DNA of 64,000 nucleotides from Amnibacterium sp. CER49 (GCF_029846255.1 NZ_JARVWQ010000002.1:744001-808000); one strand, 5' to 3'. Positions 17,824 to 28,058 are shown, counted from the first letter of the stretch. A program made the numbers and translations. Notes: generated by a model from the sequence alone, not told the origin.

Positions 17824-18717
17824 TCAACGCGGCAGCGCGTTGACGGGGTGCTCCCCCGTCGCCCAGAGGTGCTGCACCGCGACGGCGCGCATCGGGGACC
17901 AGCCTCTGGCGTGCGCGAGCAGCGCCCGCCCGCCGTCGGGCAGCCCGAGCCGTCTCACCGCGGCGAGCACGCCGAGGTCGGACGCCGGGAAGGCGTCGAG
18001 GTCGCCGAGCGCCCGCATCGCGACCGTCTCGACGGTCCACGGGCCGACGCCGGGGAGGGCGAGCAGCGACTGCCGGGCGCCGGCCGGATCGGTGAGGTCC
18101 ACGCGGCCGGCGGCGAGCGCGGCGGCGACGCCGAGCACGGTGCCCCGCCGCGACGCGGGCATCCGCAGCGCCTCGGCCGCGCGCTCCGGCTGCTCCGCGA
18201 GCGCGCGGGGCGCCGGGAACAGCCGGGAGAGGCGGCCCTCCGGATCGACGACGGGCGTCCCGAGCGCCTCCGCGAGCCGGCCGGCGTGCGTGCGGGCAGC
18301 GGCGGTCGAGACCTGCTGACCGAGCACGGCCTTCAGCACCATCGAAGGCGCGTCCGGGCTGCCGGGCACGCGCCGGCCGGGCGCGGCGGCGACGAGCGGC
18401 GCGAGCGCCGGGTCGCGCGCCAGCAGGTCATCGGCCGTGCCCGGGTCGCGGTCGAGGTCGAGCAGCTGCCGGATCCGGCGCAGCGCCTCCGGCTCGTCGC
18501 GCTCGTCGGACAGCAGCAGGACGGCGGGCACCGCGTCGCCGTCCGGCAGCCCGGCGGTGAGGATCGCCGGCCCGTGCGGCAGGGCGACCGCGGCCCGGTA
18601 CGCGCCGTCCCGCCACTCCTCCACCCCGGGCACCGCCGTGGCGGCGAGGTGCCCGTACAGGTTGTCGGGGAGGAGCGGCGGGACGAAGGGCAGCCGGACG
18701 GCCCGGCGGAGCCGCAC
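17824..18717 (-). CDS. AlkA-like DNA-3-methyladenine glycosylase (HhH-GPD)
   Basis: 297 aa, the AlkA catalytic part without Ada domains. Residues 125-137 (SMVLKAVLGQQVS), hairpin-helix-hairpin LPGVGPWT (about 221-228) and catalytic Asp247 (FPASDLG) are clear. Removes alkylated purines in base-excision repair. The GTG start at 18717 directly follows the hflX TGA, so it is cotranscribed with hflX. Convergent with lexA. Confidence 0.9.
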   Translation of the reverse strand: MRLRRAVRLPFVPPLLPDNLYGHLAATAVPGVEEWRDGAYRAAVALPHGPAILTAGLPDGDAVPAVLLLSDERDEPEALRRIRQLLDLDRDPGTADDLLARDPALAPLVAAAPGRRVPGSPDAPSMVLKAVLGQQVSTAAARTHAGRLAEALGTPVVDPEGRLSRLFPAPRALAEQPERAAEALRMPASRRGTVLGVAAALAAGRVDLTDPAGARQSLLALPGVGPWTVETVAMRALGDLDAFPASDLGVLAAVRRLGLPDGGRALLAHARGWSPMRAVAVQHLWATGEHPVNALPR

Positions 18718-20142
18718 TCAGCCCACGAGGTAGGGCTCGAGCGCCGCCCGCTCGCCGTCGCCGACGAGCGCGTTGATGCGGGTCCCACCCTGCTCGTACA
18801 CGGTCGCGAGCACCCGGCCCCGGGCGTGCACGAGCGAGACGAGGTCGCCGCGGTCGAAGGGCACGAGCGCCGTGACCTCGTGCTGCGGCAGGGGCAGCAG
18901 CGCGGCGATCGTCTGCTGCAGCTGCGCGACGCCCTCGCCCGTGCGGGCGGAGACGAAGGCCGCCGTGGGCTCGAGGCCGCGCAGCACGAGGCGGGTCGCC
19001 TCGTCGGCGAGGTCCGCCTTGTTGAACACGACGAGCTCGGGCACGTCCGCGGCCCCCACCTCGGCGATGACCTGACGAACCGTGGCGAGCTGGCCGGCCG
19101 GGTCCGGGTGCGAGGCGTCGACGACGTGCAGCACGAGGTCCGCGGCCTCGACCTCCTCGAGGGTCGACCGGAACGCCTCGACGAGCTGGTGGGGCAGGTT
19201 CCGCACGAAGCCGACCGTGTCGGTGAGCGTGTACGGGCGGCCGTCGGGCGTCTCGGTGCGGCGCACGGTCGTGTCGAGGGTGGCGAACAGCGCGTTCTCG
19301 ACGAGCGCGCCGGCCCGCGTGATGCGGTTCAGCAGGCTCGACTTGCCCGCGTTCGTGTAGCCGGCGATCGCCACCGACGGCACCTCGTTGCGGGTGCGGC
19401 CCTGCCGCTTCACGGCGCGCGCCGGCGCCATCTCGGCGATCTGGCGCCGAAGCCGCGCCATGCGGCTGTGGATGCGGCGGCGGTCGAGCTCGATCTTCGT
19501 CTCACCGGGTCCGCGGGAGCCCATGCCGGCACCGGCCGACCCGACCTGGCCACCGGCCTGGCGGGACATCGACTCGCCCCAGCCGCGGAGGCGCGGCAGC
19601 AGGTACTGCAGCTGTGCGAGCTCGACCTGCGCCTTGCCCTCCCGGCTCTTCGCGTGCTGGCTGAAGATGTCGAGGATCACTGCGGTGCGGTCGATGACCT
19701 TGACCTTGACGACGTCCTCGAGCGCACGCCGCTGGCTCGGGGCGAGCTCGGTGTCGGCGATCACCGTGTCGGCGCCCGCGATGCGGACGACGTCGCGCAG
19801 CTCCTCGGCCTTGCCCTTGCCGAAGTAGGTCGAGGGGTCGGGATGCGGGCGGCGCTGGAGCAGCCCGTCGAGCACGACGGCGCCCGCGGTCTCGGCGAGG
19901 GCCGCGAGCTCGCGGAGCGAGTTCTCGGCCTCGACCTGGTTCCTCGAGTAGACCCCGATGAGCACGACCCGCTCGAGGCGCAGCTGCCGGTACTCGACCT
20001 CGGTGACGTCCTCGAGCTCGGTCGAGAGCCCGGTCACCCGGCGGAGCGCCTGGCGCTCCTCGAGGTCGAACTGCTCCCCGTCGAAGTCCTCGGGGCCGAG
20101 GTCGGCGTCGAGGTCGGACGTGGGGCGGAAGGTGTCGGTCAC
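18718..20142 (-). CDS. hflX: GTPase HflX
   Basis: 474 aa. HflX N-domain (GVYSRNQVEAENSLRELAALA, in part), glycine-rich linker SRGPGETKIELDRR, then G1 GYTNAGKSS (261-269), G3 DTVG (308-311) and G4 NKAD (374-377). Ribosome-associated GTPase that splits stalled ribosomes in other bacteria. I chose GTG at 20142 (MTDTFRPTSDLD), preceded by GAAAGG; a longer frame to 20226 would overlap the divergent gene. Confidence 0.94.
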   Translation of the reverse strand: MTDTFRPTSDLDADLGPEDFDGEQFDLEERQALRRVTGLSTELEDVTEVEYRQLRLERVVLIGVYSRNQVEAENSLRELAALAETAGAVVLDGLLQRRPHPDPSTYFGKGKAEELRDVVRIAGADTVIADTELAPSQRRALEDVVKVKVIDRTAVILDIFSQHAKSREGKAQVELAQLQYLLPRLRGWGESMSRQAGGQVGSAGAGMGSRGPGETKIELDRRRIHSRMARLRRQIAEMAPARAVKRQGRTRNEVPSVAIAGYTNAGKSSLLNRITRAGALVENALFATLDTTVRRTETPDGRPYTLTDTVGFVRNLPHQLVEAFRSTLEEVEAADLVLHVVDASHPDPAGQLATVRQVIAEVGAADVPELVVFNKADLADEATRLVLRGLEPTAAFVSARTGEGVAQLQQTIAALLPLPQHEVTALVPFDRGDLVSLVHARGRVLATVYEQGGTRINALVGDGERAALEPYLVG

Positions 20143-20211
20143 GCGGGACCTTTCGTCGTGGATGGATCCGAGGTGTTCGTCGGATCCGAATCGTTGGTTC
20201 AATGACTGATC

Positions 20212-20841
20212 GTGACGGGAGAGCACTACTTCAGCGCCAGCCCGTCGAGCGAGGAGCGGCTCCGGCGGATCCGGGTGGATCTGCGGGGGGCGACGTTCGA
20301 GCTCGAGACGGCAGGGGGCGTGTTCAGCCCGGACCGGCTGGATGCGGGAACCGCCGTGCTGCTCGATCGCGTGCCCTCACCGCCGGAGGCCGGAGCACTG
20401 CTCGACCTGGGGTGCGGATGGGGAGCGATCGCGATCGCGTTGGCGCGGGAGTCTCCTCTGGCGGAGGTGTGGGCCGTGGATGTGAACGAGCGCGCCCTCA
20501 CGCTCGCCGCCGCGAATGCCCGGATCGCCGGCGTCGGAGTCAATGCTTCACACCCCGACGATATTCCGGACGGGGTGCGGTTCGCCACCATCTGGTCGAA
20601 TCCGCCGATCCGTATCGGGAAGGACGCGCTGCACGCGCTGCTCGAGCGCTGGCTGCCCCGGCTCGAACCCGGCGGCACGGCGTGGCTCGTCGTGGCGAAG
20701 CAGCTGGGCGGCGACTCGCTGCAGCGGTGGATCGCCGAGCGCTTCGCCGCCGACGGGCTCACCGTGCGCCGCACCGCCACCGACCGCGGCTACCGCGTGC
20801 TCGCGGTCGAGGCGTCGGGCAGCGCGACGACGCCGGAGTAG
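20212..20841 (+). CDS. Class I SAM methyltransferase, RsmC-like
   Basis: 209-aa small methyltransferase. SAM-binding DLGCGWG (65-71), acidic loop [11 protein letters not shown], and NPPI (130-133), the NPPF/Y-type motif of N-methylating enzymes such as RsmC and Rlm[16 protein letters not shown] at the start also matches RsmC C-domain proteins. It probably modifies a guanine base in rRNA, but the target is not certain. GTG start 20212; divergent from hflX, and its last 52 nt overlap dapF tail-to-tail. Its first half has noticeably more relaxed codon use than its neighbours. Confidence 0.85.
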   Translation: MTGEHYFSASPSSEERLRRIRVDLRGATFELETAGGVFSPDRLDAGTAVLLDRVPSPPEAGALLDLGCGWGAIAIALARESPLAEVWAVDVNERALTLAAANARIAGVGVNASHPDDIPDGVRFATIWSNPPIRIGKDALHALLERWLPRLEPGGTAWLVVAKQLGGDSLQRWIAERFAADGLTVRRTATDRGYRVLAVEASGSATTPE

Positions 20842-21692
20842 ACGAGCTCGGCGGGCCCGGACAGCGCGACGTGCTCGCCGTCCTCGGCGGGGAACATGCG
20901 CACGCCGAGCTCGCCGCCCGGCACGGTGACGCGCCACTCCGAGGGTGCGGACGGCCCCGCCCAGAACCGCGCCGCCAGGGCCGCGGCGGCGGCGCCGGTG
21001 CCGCAGGAGAGCGTCTCGCCGCTGCCGCGCTCGTGCACCCGCATGCGGATGCGGCCGACGCCGTCGGCCACCAACGGGTCGGCCGGGTGGACGAGCTCGA
21101 CGTTCGCGCCCGCGGCGGGCACCGGGTCGAGCTCGGGCGCCGCCGAGAGGTCCGCCCCGTCGAGCTCCGCCGCGGTCGCGAGCGCGACGACGACGTGGGG
21201 GTTCGGCACGGTGATCGAGAGCCCCGGACGTGCGACCTCGAGCGCGCGTACCCGCACGGTGGTCTCGACGGGCTCGAGGCTCCAGCGACCGAGGTCGGCC
21301 GCGAAGCCGGCGGCCACGCGCTGGACGACGACCACCCCGCCGCGGGTCGCGATCGGCAGCGAGCCGCCCGGCGGCAGCTCCGCGAGTCCCTCCGCGAGCA
21401 GGAAGGCGGTGAACACCCGGATGCCGTTGCCGCACATCTCGGCCACCGACCCGTCGGCGTTCCGGTAGTCCATGAACCAGACGACCTGGTCATCGCCATC
21501 CGCTCGCGCCTGGCCCTCGGGGTCGGCGTCGGTCCGGACCGCCCGGAGCAGCCCGTCGGCGCCGATGCCGAAGCGCCGGTCGCAGAGCCGCGCCACCTCG
21601 CTCGGCGCGAGCGGACGCCGGCCGTCGGGATCGGCGACGAGCACGAAGTCGTTGCCGGTGCCGTGCCCCTTCGTGAAGCGCAGCTCGGTCAT
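20790..21692 (-). CDS. dapF: Diaminopimelate epimerase
   Basis: 300-aa PLP-independent epimerase converting LL- to meso-diaminopimelate for lysine and peptidoglycan. Both catalytic cysteines are present: Cys87 ([11 protein letters not shown]) and Cys230 (LSCGTGAAA); N-terminus [14 protein letters not shown] is typical. Its ATG overlaps the miaA stop. The 3' end overlaps a convergent methyltransferase gene. Confidence 0.95.
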   Translation of the reverse strand: MTELRFTKGHGTGNDFVLVADPDGRRPLAPSEVARLCDRRFGIGADGLLRAVRTDADPEGQARADGDDQVVWFMDYRNADGSVAEMCGNGIRVFTAFLLAEGLAELPPGGSLPIATRGGVVVVQRVAAGFAADLGRWSLEPVETTVRVRALEVARPGLSITVPNPHVVVALATAAELDGADLSAAPELDPVPAAGANVELVHPADPLVADGVGRIRMRVHERGSGETLSCGTGAAAAALAARFWAGPSAPSEWRVTVPGGELGVRMFPAEDGEHVALSGPAELVYSGVVALPDASTASTR

Positions 21693-22654
21693 CGGGCGAG
21701 GCTACCGGGCGCACCGGCGAGGGCCCCGAGCACCGTCGCCACGGCGTTCCCGCCCTCGAGCCGCACCGCGCCCTCGTCACGGCCGAACCAGGCGCGCTGG
21801 CGGCGCACCATCCTCCAGGTGAGGCGGATCGTCTCCTCGGTGCCGTCGTCGACGGTCATCCGGCCGCCGAGCACGGCGATCGCCTGCGCGTAGCCGATGG
21901 CGCGGGACGCCGTGGGGCCGTCGGCGAGCCCCCGCGGGAGCAGACCGCGGACCTCGTCCAGCAGGCCGCCCGACCACATCGTGCGCGCGCGCCGGTCGAG
22001 CCGGGCGGCGAGCTCGTCCTTCGCCGCCTCGACCACGAAGCGGAGCGCGGGCCGCCAGAACGCCGCCCGATCCGGCAACGACGCGGCGTACGGCCTCCCC
22101 GTGAGCGTGACGACCTCGAGCGCGCGGACCACCCGCCGGAGGTTGCCGGACGGGATCCGCTGGGCCGCGGCGGGGTCCTCCTCGGCGAGCCGTCGCCAGA
22201 GGGCGTCCGGGCCGAGCGCCTCGGCCTGCCGCTCGAGCTCGGCGCGCAGCTCGGGATCCGTCGCCGGGAAGTCGAGCTCGCGGAGCACCGCCTCGACGTA
22301 GAGCCCCGACCCGCCGACGAGCAGCGGCACCGCGCCCCGCCGGCGGATGCGCTCGATCGCCGCCCGGGCCGCGTCGCGGTAGAGCGCCACGGAGGCGGCC
22401 TCGTGCACCTCCCACAGGTCGAGCAGGTGGTGCGGCACGCCCCGGCGCTCGCCGGCCGGGAGCTTCGCCGTGCCGACCTCCATGCCGCGGTACAGCTGCA
22501 TGGCGTCGGCGTTCACCACCTCCGCGGGAACGCCCTGTGCGGCGAGCGCGGCGGCGACGTCGAGCGAGAGCGCGGTCTTGCCCGTGCCGGTGGCGCCGGC
22601 GAGGACGACGATCGGCGGCCACCCGGCCGTCGTCCCGTCGCCCTGGACGCTCAT
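21689..22654 (-). CDS. miaA: tRNA dimethylallyltransferase
   Basis: 321 aa. Adds an isopentenyl group to A37 of tRNAs reading UNN codons. P-loop [11 protein letters not shown] (about 20-30), [28 protein letters not shown] and [13 protein letters not shown] are conserved. ATG at 22654 overlaps the miaB stop, so the two enzymes that act in sequence on A37 (MiaA, then MiaB) are coupled. Confidence 0.95.
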   Translation of the reverse strand: MSVQGDGTTAGWPPIVVLAGATGTGKTALSLDVAAALAAQGVPAEVVNADAMQLYRGMEVGTAKLPAGERRGVPHHLLDLWEVHEAASVALYRDAARAAIERIRRRGAVPLLVGGSGLYVEAVLRELDFPATDPELRAELERQAEALGPDALWRRLAEEDPAAAQRIPSGNLRRVVRALEVVTLTGRPYAASLPDRAAFWRPALRFVVEAAKDELAARLDRRARTMWSGGLLDEVRGLLPRGLADGPTASRAIGYAQAIAVLGGRMTVDDGTEETIRLTWRMVRRQRAWFGRDEGAVRLEGGNAVATVLGALAGAPGSLAR

Positions 22655-24162
22655 CGCGGCCGCAACGCCGGCAGCCCGAGCGACACCGCCGGGCGGACAC
22701 CGGTGGTCACGGGCACGGCGCACGCCGCCGCCTCGCGGGCGTCCCATGCGTCGCCCGCACGGGTGCGCTCGATCCGCAGCGGCGCGCCCGGGGGCACGTC
22801 GGCCACGAGGAACGCCGGTGCGGCAACGGTGACCCGCGCGGTGACGAGGTCGCCCGGTCTCGGCACGGGTGCGCCCTCGGGGAGCCCGACGTGCACGAGC
22901 CGGTTGTCGCGCGCACGGCCCGACAGGCGGCGCGTGGCCGCGTCCTTGCGGCCCTCGCCGGTGCCGATCAGCACCTCGACCTCGCGACCGACGAGGTCTC
23001 GGTTGCCCTGCTCCGAGATCCGCTCCTGCAGGGCGAGCAGCCGCTCGTAGCGCTCCTGCACCACGGCCTTCGGCACCTGGTCCGGCATCGTCGCGGCGGG
23101 CGTCCCCGGCCGGATCGAGTACTGGAACGTGAACGCGGAGGCGAAGCGCGCCTGCTCGACGACGCGAAGCGTGTCCGCGAAGTCGTGCTCGGACTCACCG
23201 GGGAACCCGACGATGAGGTCGGTGGTGATGGCGGCATCGGGGATCCGGTCGCGCACGGCGTCGAGGATGCGGAGGAACCGGTCGGACCGGTACGAGCGGC
23301 GCATCGCCTTCAGGACCCGATCCGAGCCCGACTGCAGCGGCATGTGCAGCTGCGGCATGACGTTCGGCGTCTCGGCCATCGCGTCGATCACGTCGTCGGT
23401 GAACGCCGCCGGGTGCGGGCTCGTGAAGCGGACCCGGCGGAGCCCCTCGATGCCACCGGTGGCGCGCAGCAGCTTGCCGAACGCCTGCCGGTCGCCGAAC
23501 TGCACGCCATAGGAGTTCACGTTCTGCCCGAGCAGCGTGACCTCGATCGCCCCGTCGGCGACGAGCGCCTGGACCTCGGCGAGCACGTCGCCGGGGCGCC
23601 GGTCCTGCTCCTTGCCGCGGAGCGACGGCACGATGCAGAAGGTGCAGGTGTTGTTGCAGCCGACCGAGATCGACACCCAGCCGCTGTAGGTCGACTCGCG
23701 CTTCGTCGGCAGGGTGGAGGGGAAGACCTCGAGCGACTCGAGGATCTCGACCTGCGCCTCGTCGTTGTGGCGCGCGCGCTCGAGCAGGCTCGGCAGCGAG
23801 CCCATGTTGTGGGTGCCGAAGACGACGTCGACCCACGGGGCGCGCTCGAGGATCACCGCCTTGTCCTTCTGCGCGAGGCAGCCGCCGACCGCGATCTGCA
23901 GCCCGGCGTGCGCCCGCTTCGCGGCGGCGAGGTGACCGAGGTTGCCGTAGAGGCGGTTGTCCGCGTTCTCGCGCACCGCGCAGGTGTTCAGGACGACGAC
24001 GTCGGCCTGGTCGCCGGGCAGCGCCGCCACGTAGCCCGCGGCCTCGAGCGAGCCGGAGAGGCGCTCGGAGTCGTGCACGTTCATCTGGCAGCCGTACGTG
24101 CGCACCTCGTAGGTGCGGGGGGCGACGACGACGTCCGGACGGCCTTCAGCGGTCAGGGTCAT
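22651..24162 (-). CDS. miaB: tRNA-2-methylthio-N6-dimethylallyladenosine synthase
   Basis: 503-aa radical SAM methylthiotransferase. N-terminal UPF0004 domain with cluster cysteines in [23 protein letters not shown] and VGGCLAQKD; radical SAM CxxxCxxC in [14 protein letters not shown]-terminal TRAM domain after about 385. The ATG at 24162 is preceded by TACACT with 7 nt between, so a leaderless transcript is likely, although recX ends only 28 nt upstream and read-through is possible. Confidence 0.95.
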   Translation of the reverse strand: MTLTAEGRPDVVVAPRTYEVRTYGCQMNVHDSERLSGSLEAAGYVAALPGDQADVVVLNTCAVRENADNRLYGNLGHLAAAKRAHAGLQIAVGGCLAQKDKAVILERAPWVDVVFGTHNMGSLPSLLERARHNDEAQVEILESLEVFPSTLPTKRESTYSGWVSISVGCNNTCTFCIVPSLRGKEQDRRPGDVLAEVQALVADGAIEVTLLGQNVNSYGVQFGDRQAFGKLLRATGGIEGLRRVRFTSPHPAAFTDDVIDAMAETPNVMPQLHMPLQSGSDRVLKAMRRSYRSDRFLRILDAVRDRIPDAAITTDLIVGFPGESEHDFADTLRVVEQARFASAFTFQYSIRPGTPAATMPDQVPKAVVQERYERLLALQERISEQGNRDLVGREVEVLIGTGEGRKDAATRRLSGRARDNRLVHVGLPEGAPVPRPGDLVTARVTVAAPAFLVADVPPGAPLRIERTRAGDAWDAREAAACAVPVTTGVRPAVSLGLPALRPR

Positions 24163-24169
24163 GCCGAGA

Positions 24170-24175
24170 AGTGTA
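24170..24175 (-). promoter_or_regulatory. Candidate -10 element (TACACT) of miaB
   Basis: TACACT on the minus strand is separated from the miaB ATG by 7 nt. No SD is present; predicted transcription start is at the A of ATG. Confidence 0.5.
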
Positions 24176-24190
24176 GGAACCGGGACGGGC

Positions 24191-24835
24191 TCAGGCCCGC
24201 CCACGCGCTCGCTCGAGCGCCTCGCGGGCCGCGGAGCGCAGGCTGGAGCCGCTGTAGCCGCGCCGCATGAGGTACGACATCAGTCGGCGCTCGGCGACGT
24301 CGTCGGGCAGCGAGACGAGCCGGCGCGCACGGTCGTCGGCGACGTCCTGGAGGCGCTCGGCGACGACCTCGTCGTCCTCCGTGCTCTCGGCGAGCGCCGC
24401 ATCGATGACCGGCTGCGGCAGGTGGCGCGCCCTGAGCGCCGGACGCAGCGCGCCGTCGCCCAGGCCCTTGCGCTCGCGCAGCGAGCGCACGAGCCGCTCG
24501 GCGAGCGCGTGGTCGTCGACGAGGCCGACCGCCTTCAGCCGGTCGAGCTCGGCCTCGACCTCGTCGTCGTCGAGCCCCTTCGCGAGCAGCCTCGACCGCA
24601 GCTCGGCCTCGGAGGCGTCGTGGCGGGTGAGTGCCGCGAGCGCGACGTTCTCGGCGCGCCGGGTGGCTCGGGCCGCTCCAGGAGCGGGGTGCGCCGCCTC
24701 GTCGGCACCGCCTCCACCATCGGGGCCGAGCACGGGCACCGCCCAGGCGGCCTCGCCGGAGCCGGACTGCTCCGGCTCCGGCGAGGTGCGCTGCTCGGGC
24801 GGCTCGCTGCCCGGGAAGTAGCGCAGGACGCCCAT
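24191..24835 (-). CDS. recX: Regulatory protein RecX
   Basis: RecX binds RecA filaments and restrains recombination and LexA cleavage. The three-helix RecX repeats are clear from about residue 60 ([27 protein letters not shown], in part; [32 protein letters not shown]). The first 55 or so residues are Pro/Gly/Ser-rich and lack family similarity. The ATG at 24835 lies 5 nt after the recA stop, but a strong hairpin at 24752-24785 falls in this N-terminal part, so a downstream start (VLGPDGG region) is possible. Confidence 0.9.
   Translation of the reverse strand: MGVLRYFPGSEPPEQRTSPEPEQSGSGEAAWAVPVLGPDGGGGADEAAHPAPGAARATRRAENVALAALTRHDASEAELRSRLLAKGLDDDEVEAELDRLKAVGLVDDHALAERLVRSLRERKGLGDGALRPALRARHLPQPVIDAALAESTEDDEVVAERLQDVADDRARRLVSLPDDVAERRLMSYLMRRGYSGSSLRSAAREALERARGRA
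24752..24785 (-). other. Perfect 15-bp hairpin within the 5' part of recX
   Basis: CTCGCCGGAGCCGGA (24752-24766) and TCCGGCTCCGGCGAG (24771-24785) are exact reverse complements with a 4-nt loop, 55 nt past the recA stop. A recA-recX hairpin limits read-through in other bacteria. Here it would lower recX expression relative to recA, either by termination or by masking. Confidence 0.75.
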
Positions 24836-24840
24836 CGGCG

Positions 24841-25917
24841 TCAGGCGCCGACCCGGCGCGACTGCAGCTTGGGCTCGAGCGACTCGACCGCGGCGGGCGC
24901 CTGCTGCGGCGCCTGACCCTTCTGGCCGATGCCGAGCTTCACGAGGATCTTGCGCTCGATCTCCTCGGCGACGTCGGGGTTGTTGAGGAGGAAGTCGCGC
25001 GCCTTCTCCTTGCCCTGGCCGAGCTGGTCGCCCTCGTACGTGTACCAGGCGCCGGACTTCTTGACGATGCCCTGCTCCACGCCGTAGTCGATGAGGCTGC
25101 CCTCGCGGGAGATGCCGACGCCGTAGAGGATGTCGAACTCGGCCTGCTTGAACGGCGGGGCCATCTTGTTCTTCACGACCTTGACGCGGGTGCGGTTGCC
25201 GACGGCCTCGGACCCGTCCTTCAGGGTCTCGATGCGCCGGATGTCGAGCCGGACCGAGGCGTAGAACTTGAGCGCCTTGCCGCCCGCCGTGGTCTCGGGG
25301 CTGCCGAAGAACACGCCGATCTTCTCGCGGAGCTGGTTGATGAAGATGGCGGTGGTCTTCGTCTGGTTGAGACCACCGGTCAGCTTGCGGAGCGCCTGCG
25401 ACATGAGGCGGGCCTGGAGGCCGACGTGGCTGTCGCCCATCTCGCCCTCGATCTCGGCGCGGGGCACGAGCGCCGCGACGGAGTCGATGACGATGAGGTC
25501 GATGGAGCCGGAGCGGATGAGCATGTCGGCGATCTCGAGCGCCTGCTCACCGGTGTCGGGCTGCGAGACGAGCATCGCGTCGATGTCGACCCCGAGCTTC
25601 TTCGCGTACTCGGGGTCGAGCGCGTGCTCGGCGTCGATGAAGGCGGCGATGCCGCCGGCGCGCTGCGCGTTGGCGATGGCGTGGAGCGTGAGCGTGGTCT
25701 TGCCCGACGACTCCGGGCCGTAGATCTCGACGATGCGGCCGCGCGGGAGGCCGCCGACGCCGAGAGCGACGTCGAGGGCGATGGAGCCGGTCGGGATGAC
25801 CTCGACGGGCGCGCGCTCGTCGCTGCCGAGGCGCATGACCGAGCCCTTGCCGAACTGGCGGTCGATCTGGGCGAGCGCGGTCTCGAGGGCCTTCTCGCGG
25901 TCGGTGGTGGTTGGCAT
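24841..25917 (-). CDS. recA: Recombinase RecA
   Basis: 358 aa. Walker [11 protein letters not shown] (about 68-77), Walker [11 protein letters not shown], loop L2 region [19 protein letters not shown] (in part), and the C-terminal DNA-binding domain ([10 protein letters not shown]). Catalyses strand exchange and stimulates LexA self-cleavage. ATG 25917 is preceded by GAGGAGAC. Two LexA boxes lie about 200-250 nt upstream. No intein is present. Confidence 0.98.
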   Translation of the reverse strand: MPTTTDREKALETALAQIDRQFGKGSVMRLGSDERAPVEVIPTGSIALDVALGVGGLPRGRIVEIYGPESSGKTTLTLHAIANAQRAGGIAAFIDAEHALDPEYAKKLGVDIDAMLVSQPDTGEQALEIADMLIRSGSIDLIVIDSVAALVPRAEIEGEMGDSHVGLQARLMSQALRKLTGGLNQTKTTAIFINQLREKIGVFFGSPETTAGGKALKFYASVRLDIRRIETLKDGSEAVGNRTRVKVVKNKMAPPFKQAEFDILYGVGISREGSLIDYGVEQGIVKKSGAWYTYEGDQLGQGKEKARDFLLNNPDVAEEIERKILVKLGIGQKGQAPQQAPAAVESLEPKLQSRRVGA

Positions 25918-26120
25918 TTCGAGTCTCCTCGCTGGTGTGCGCTTGAGATGCGCGTCGGCTGCCCATCGGCTGTCGTCCGAGGCCCGGATCGACAGGGCTG
26001 GCGGGAGGTCCGCCGTCGAGACCGACTCTAGGAACGGCCACCGACAGTGGTTCCGGCACTGCGTCGGCGTCGCCGTCCGGGGGCCGGACGGCGTCGCCTG
26101 CCGAGGGACGATACGCCCGT

Positions 26121-26136
26121 TCGAACGCGTCTTCGA
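26121..26136. promoter_or_regulatory. LexA box upstream of recA
   Basis: TCGAACGCGTCTTCGA matches the LexA consensus at all but one core base. It lies about 205 nt before recA, implying a long recA leader or an upstream promoter. A second candidate, CGAAGACGGGTTCG, is at 26156-26169. Both also lie just past the end of the DUF3046 gene. Confidence 0.8.
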
Positions 26137-26174
26137 GCGACGCGCCGGACGCGTGCGAAGACGGGTTCGAGCCG

Positions 26175-26399
26175 TCAGCGGGAGCGCGCGGGCAGGCCGC
26201 GACCGTGCCGGCGCTCCTCGGGCACGTCGTTCGCGTCGCACAGGGCGAGCCAGACCTGCGCCGTGGGCACGCCGGCGTCGAGCGCCTGCTGCGCGGTGCG
26301 CCCGCCGAGGTCGTCGATCACGAGCTCGTTCGTGAGCACGCGACCCTGCGCCTCACCGAACTCCTCGTCGACGGCGCGACGGAACTCGCTGACCTTCAC
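26175..26399 (-). CDS. DUF3046 family protein
   Basis: 74-aa small protein: [35 protein letters not shown] (in part) and [17 protein letters not shown] match this actinobacterial family found near recA. Function unknown. The GTG at 26399 starts the conserved region and is preferred over the longer frame. 16 nt after the ClgR-like gene. Confidence 0.88.
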   Translation of the reverse strand: MKVSEFRRAVDEEFGEAQGRVLTNELVIDDLGGRTAQQALDAGVPTAQVWLALCDANDVPEERRHGRGLPARSR

Positions 26400-26415
26400 G
26401 GGCGGCGCCTCGCGC

Positions 26416-26748
26416 TCAGGAGACGACGAGGTCCGAGGGGTCGGCGGCCACGGCGGCACGGCGGCCGAAGCGCTCACCGAAGTCGGCGGGCAGCGTGTCG
26501 GGGACGTCGATGCCCTCGAGGACCGCGAGCCGGTCGCCGACCTCGCGCATGATGACGGACACCGGGGTGTCGAGCGCGTCGGCGACGGACGCGAGGATCT
26601 CGGACGAGGCCTCCTTCTGGCCCCGCTCGACCTCGCTCAGGTAGCCGAGCGCGACGGACGCCTTGCTCGCCACCTGACGGAGGGTGCGGCCCTTCTGCAG
26701 CCGGAAGTCCCGCAGCACGTCGCCGAGTTCTTGCCGAACGAGAACCAT
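26416..26748 (-). CDS. clgR: ClgR-like XRE family transcriptional regulator
   Basis: 110-aa Cro/C1-type HTH protein: LGDVLRDFRLQKGRTLRQVASKASVALGYLSEVERGQKEAS (quoted here in part as RTLRQVASKASVALGYLSEV) is the helix-turn-helix; the C-terminus ends AADPSDLVVS. ClgR activates clp protease and stress genes in actinobacteria and is turned over by ClpP; the position between cinA/pgsA and recA matches clgR in other genomes. ATG 26748 has GAAGGAGGG upstream. I am confident of the class and fairly confident of orthology. Confidence 0.78.
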   Translation of the reverse strand: MVLVRQELGDVLRDFRLQKGRTLRQVASKASVALGYLSEVERGQKEASSEILASVADALDTPVSVIMREVGDRLAVLEGIDVPDTLPADFGERFGRRAAVAADPSDLVVS

Positions 26749-26915
26749 GTCCCCTCCTTCGTCTCCGTGGTGGTGTTCGAAGCCGGTCCGCTCGGCGACT
26801 GGTGCATCCTCCGAAGCGGAGGGACACCATACCCCGTGCGTTCGTGCTCCACGGTATGCCTCGGGGGCGACACCGGGCGCGCGACCCGCGACCTGTAACG
26901 GGATCGAAACGGAAG

Positions 26916-27398
26916 CTATTCCGCCAGCGTGTCGCGCAGCGCGCCGAGCGCGAGCGCCACCGCGGCCGCCCGGACGGCGGCGCGGTCGCCCGGGAAGCGG
27001 CCTTCGACCGCCACGACGCGATCCCCCACAGCGACCCCTGCGAAGACGGTGCCGACCGGTCTGCCGCCCTGCGGCTCCGGGCCGGCGACGCCCGTCGTCG
27101 CAACGCCGACGTCGGCCGGCCGGCCCTCCACTGCGAGGGCACGCCGCACGCCGTCCGCCATGGCTCTCGCCACGTCGGGGTGCACCGGCCCCTCCCGCTC
27201 GAGCAGGGCGGCGTCGACACCGAGCACGGACGCCTTCAGCGGGGTCGCGTAGGCGACCACCGCGCCGCGCAGCACCGAGGAGGCGCCGGGCACGGAGACG
27301 AACGCGTCGCAGAGCGCCCCGCCGGTGAGCGACTCGGCGACGGCGAGGGTCAGCCCCCGCTCGCGCAGCAGCGCGAGCACGCCGGCCGCGAGCGTCAC
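26916..27398 (-). CDS. CinA C-terminal domain protein (NMN amidohydrolase-like)
   Basis: 160-aa stand-alone CinA C-domain (PncC type). AVAESLTGGALCDAFVSVPGAS (in part) and GVATTGVAGPEPQGGRPVGTV carry the active-site Ser/Thr and Gly motifs of nicotinamide-nucleotide amidase, which recycles NMN to NaMN. The N-terminal COG1058 domain of full CinA is absent. GTG 27398 overlaps the pgsA stop. Confidence 0.9.
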   Translation of the reverse strand: MTLAAGVLALLRERGLTLAVAESLTGGALCDAFVSVPGASSVLRGAVVAYATPLKASVLGVDAALLEREGPVHPDVARAMADGVRRALAVEGRPADVGVATTGVAGPEPQGGRPVGTVFAGVAVGDRVVAVEGRFPGDRAAVRAAAVALALGALRDTLAE

Positions 27399-27997
27399 GA
27401 CCGGTTCGCCCGGCGGTCGTCGATCAGGTACTGCACGCCGGTCACCACGGTGACGACGAGGGCGGCCGCCATGAGCACGACGTCCACCACGTCGATCCAC
27501 GAGCCGACGAGGGTCGCGAGCGGCAGCAGCGCGAGCGTGATCGCGACGGACTGCAGCACCGTCTTCAGCTTGCCGCCGCGGCTCGCGGGGATCACCCGTG
27601 TGCGCAGCACCGCGAACCGGAACACGGTGATGCCGACCTCGCGGAGGAGGATCAGCGCCGTCACCCACACCGGCAGCTCGCCGAGCACGCTGAGCATCAC
27701 GAGCGCCGCGCCGGTGAGGGCCTTGTCGGCGATGGGGTCGAGGATCTTGCCGAGGTCGGTGACGAGCCCGCGGCTGCGGGCGATGTGGCCGTCGATGCCG
27801 TCCGTGGCGATCGCGACGACGAAGAGCACCGCCGCCGCCCAGCGGAGCGCCCCGTCACGGCCGCCGTCCGCGGCGAGCAGCACGACGAACACCGGCACGA
27901 GCACGATGCGGGCGATCGTGATGAGGTTCGGCACGTTCCAGGTGCTGACCGGTCCGTCGCCCGCGCGGAGCATCCGGGGCCGTGCCACTTCCGACAT
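27395..27997 (-). CDS. pgsA: CDP-diacylglycerol-glycerol-3-phosphate phosphatidyltransferase
   Basis: 200-aa membrane enzyme of phosphatidylglycerol synthesis. CDP-alcohol phosphotransferase motif DGIDGHIARSRGLVTDLGK...D...D is complete (about residues 66-88). About five membrane helices. ATG 27997 follows GGGAGGAT. First gene of pgsA-cinA; the clgR-DUF3046 genes follow after a gap of about 170 nt. Confidence 0.93.
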   Translation of the reverse strand: MSEVARPRMLRAGDGPVSTWNVPNLITIARIVLVPVFVVLLAADGGRDGALRWAAAVLFVVAIATDGIDGHIARSRGLVTDLGKILDPIADKALTGAALVMLSVLGELPVWVTALILLREVGITVFRFAVLRTRVIPASRGGKLKTVLQSVAITLALLPLATLVGSWIDVVDVVLMAAALVVTVVTGVQYLIDDRRANRS

Positions 27998-28058
27998 CCG
28001 ATCCTCCCGGCCTCCACGTTAGGCGGATCCGCTGCTCGGCGCCCGGGAACCCGTATTC

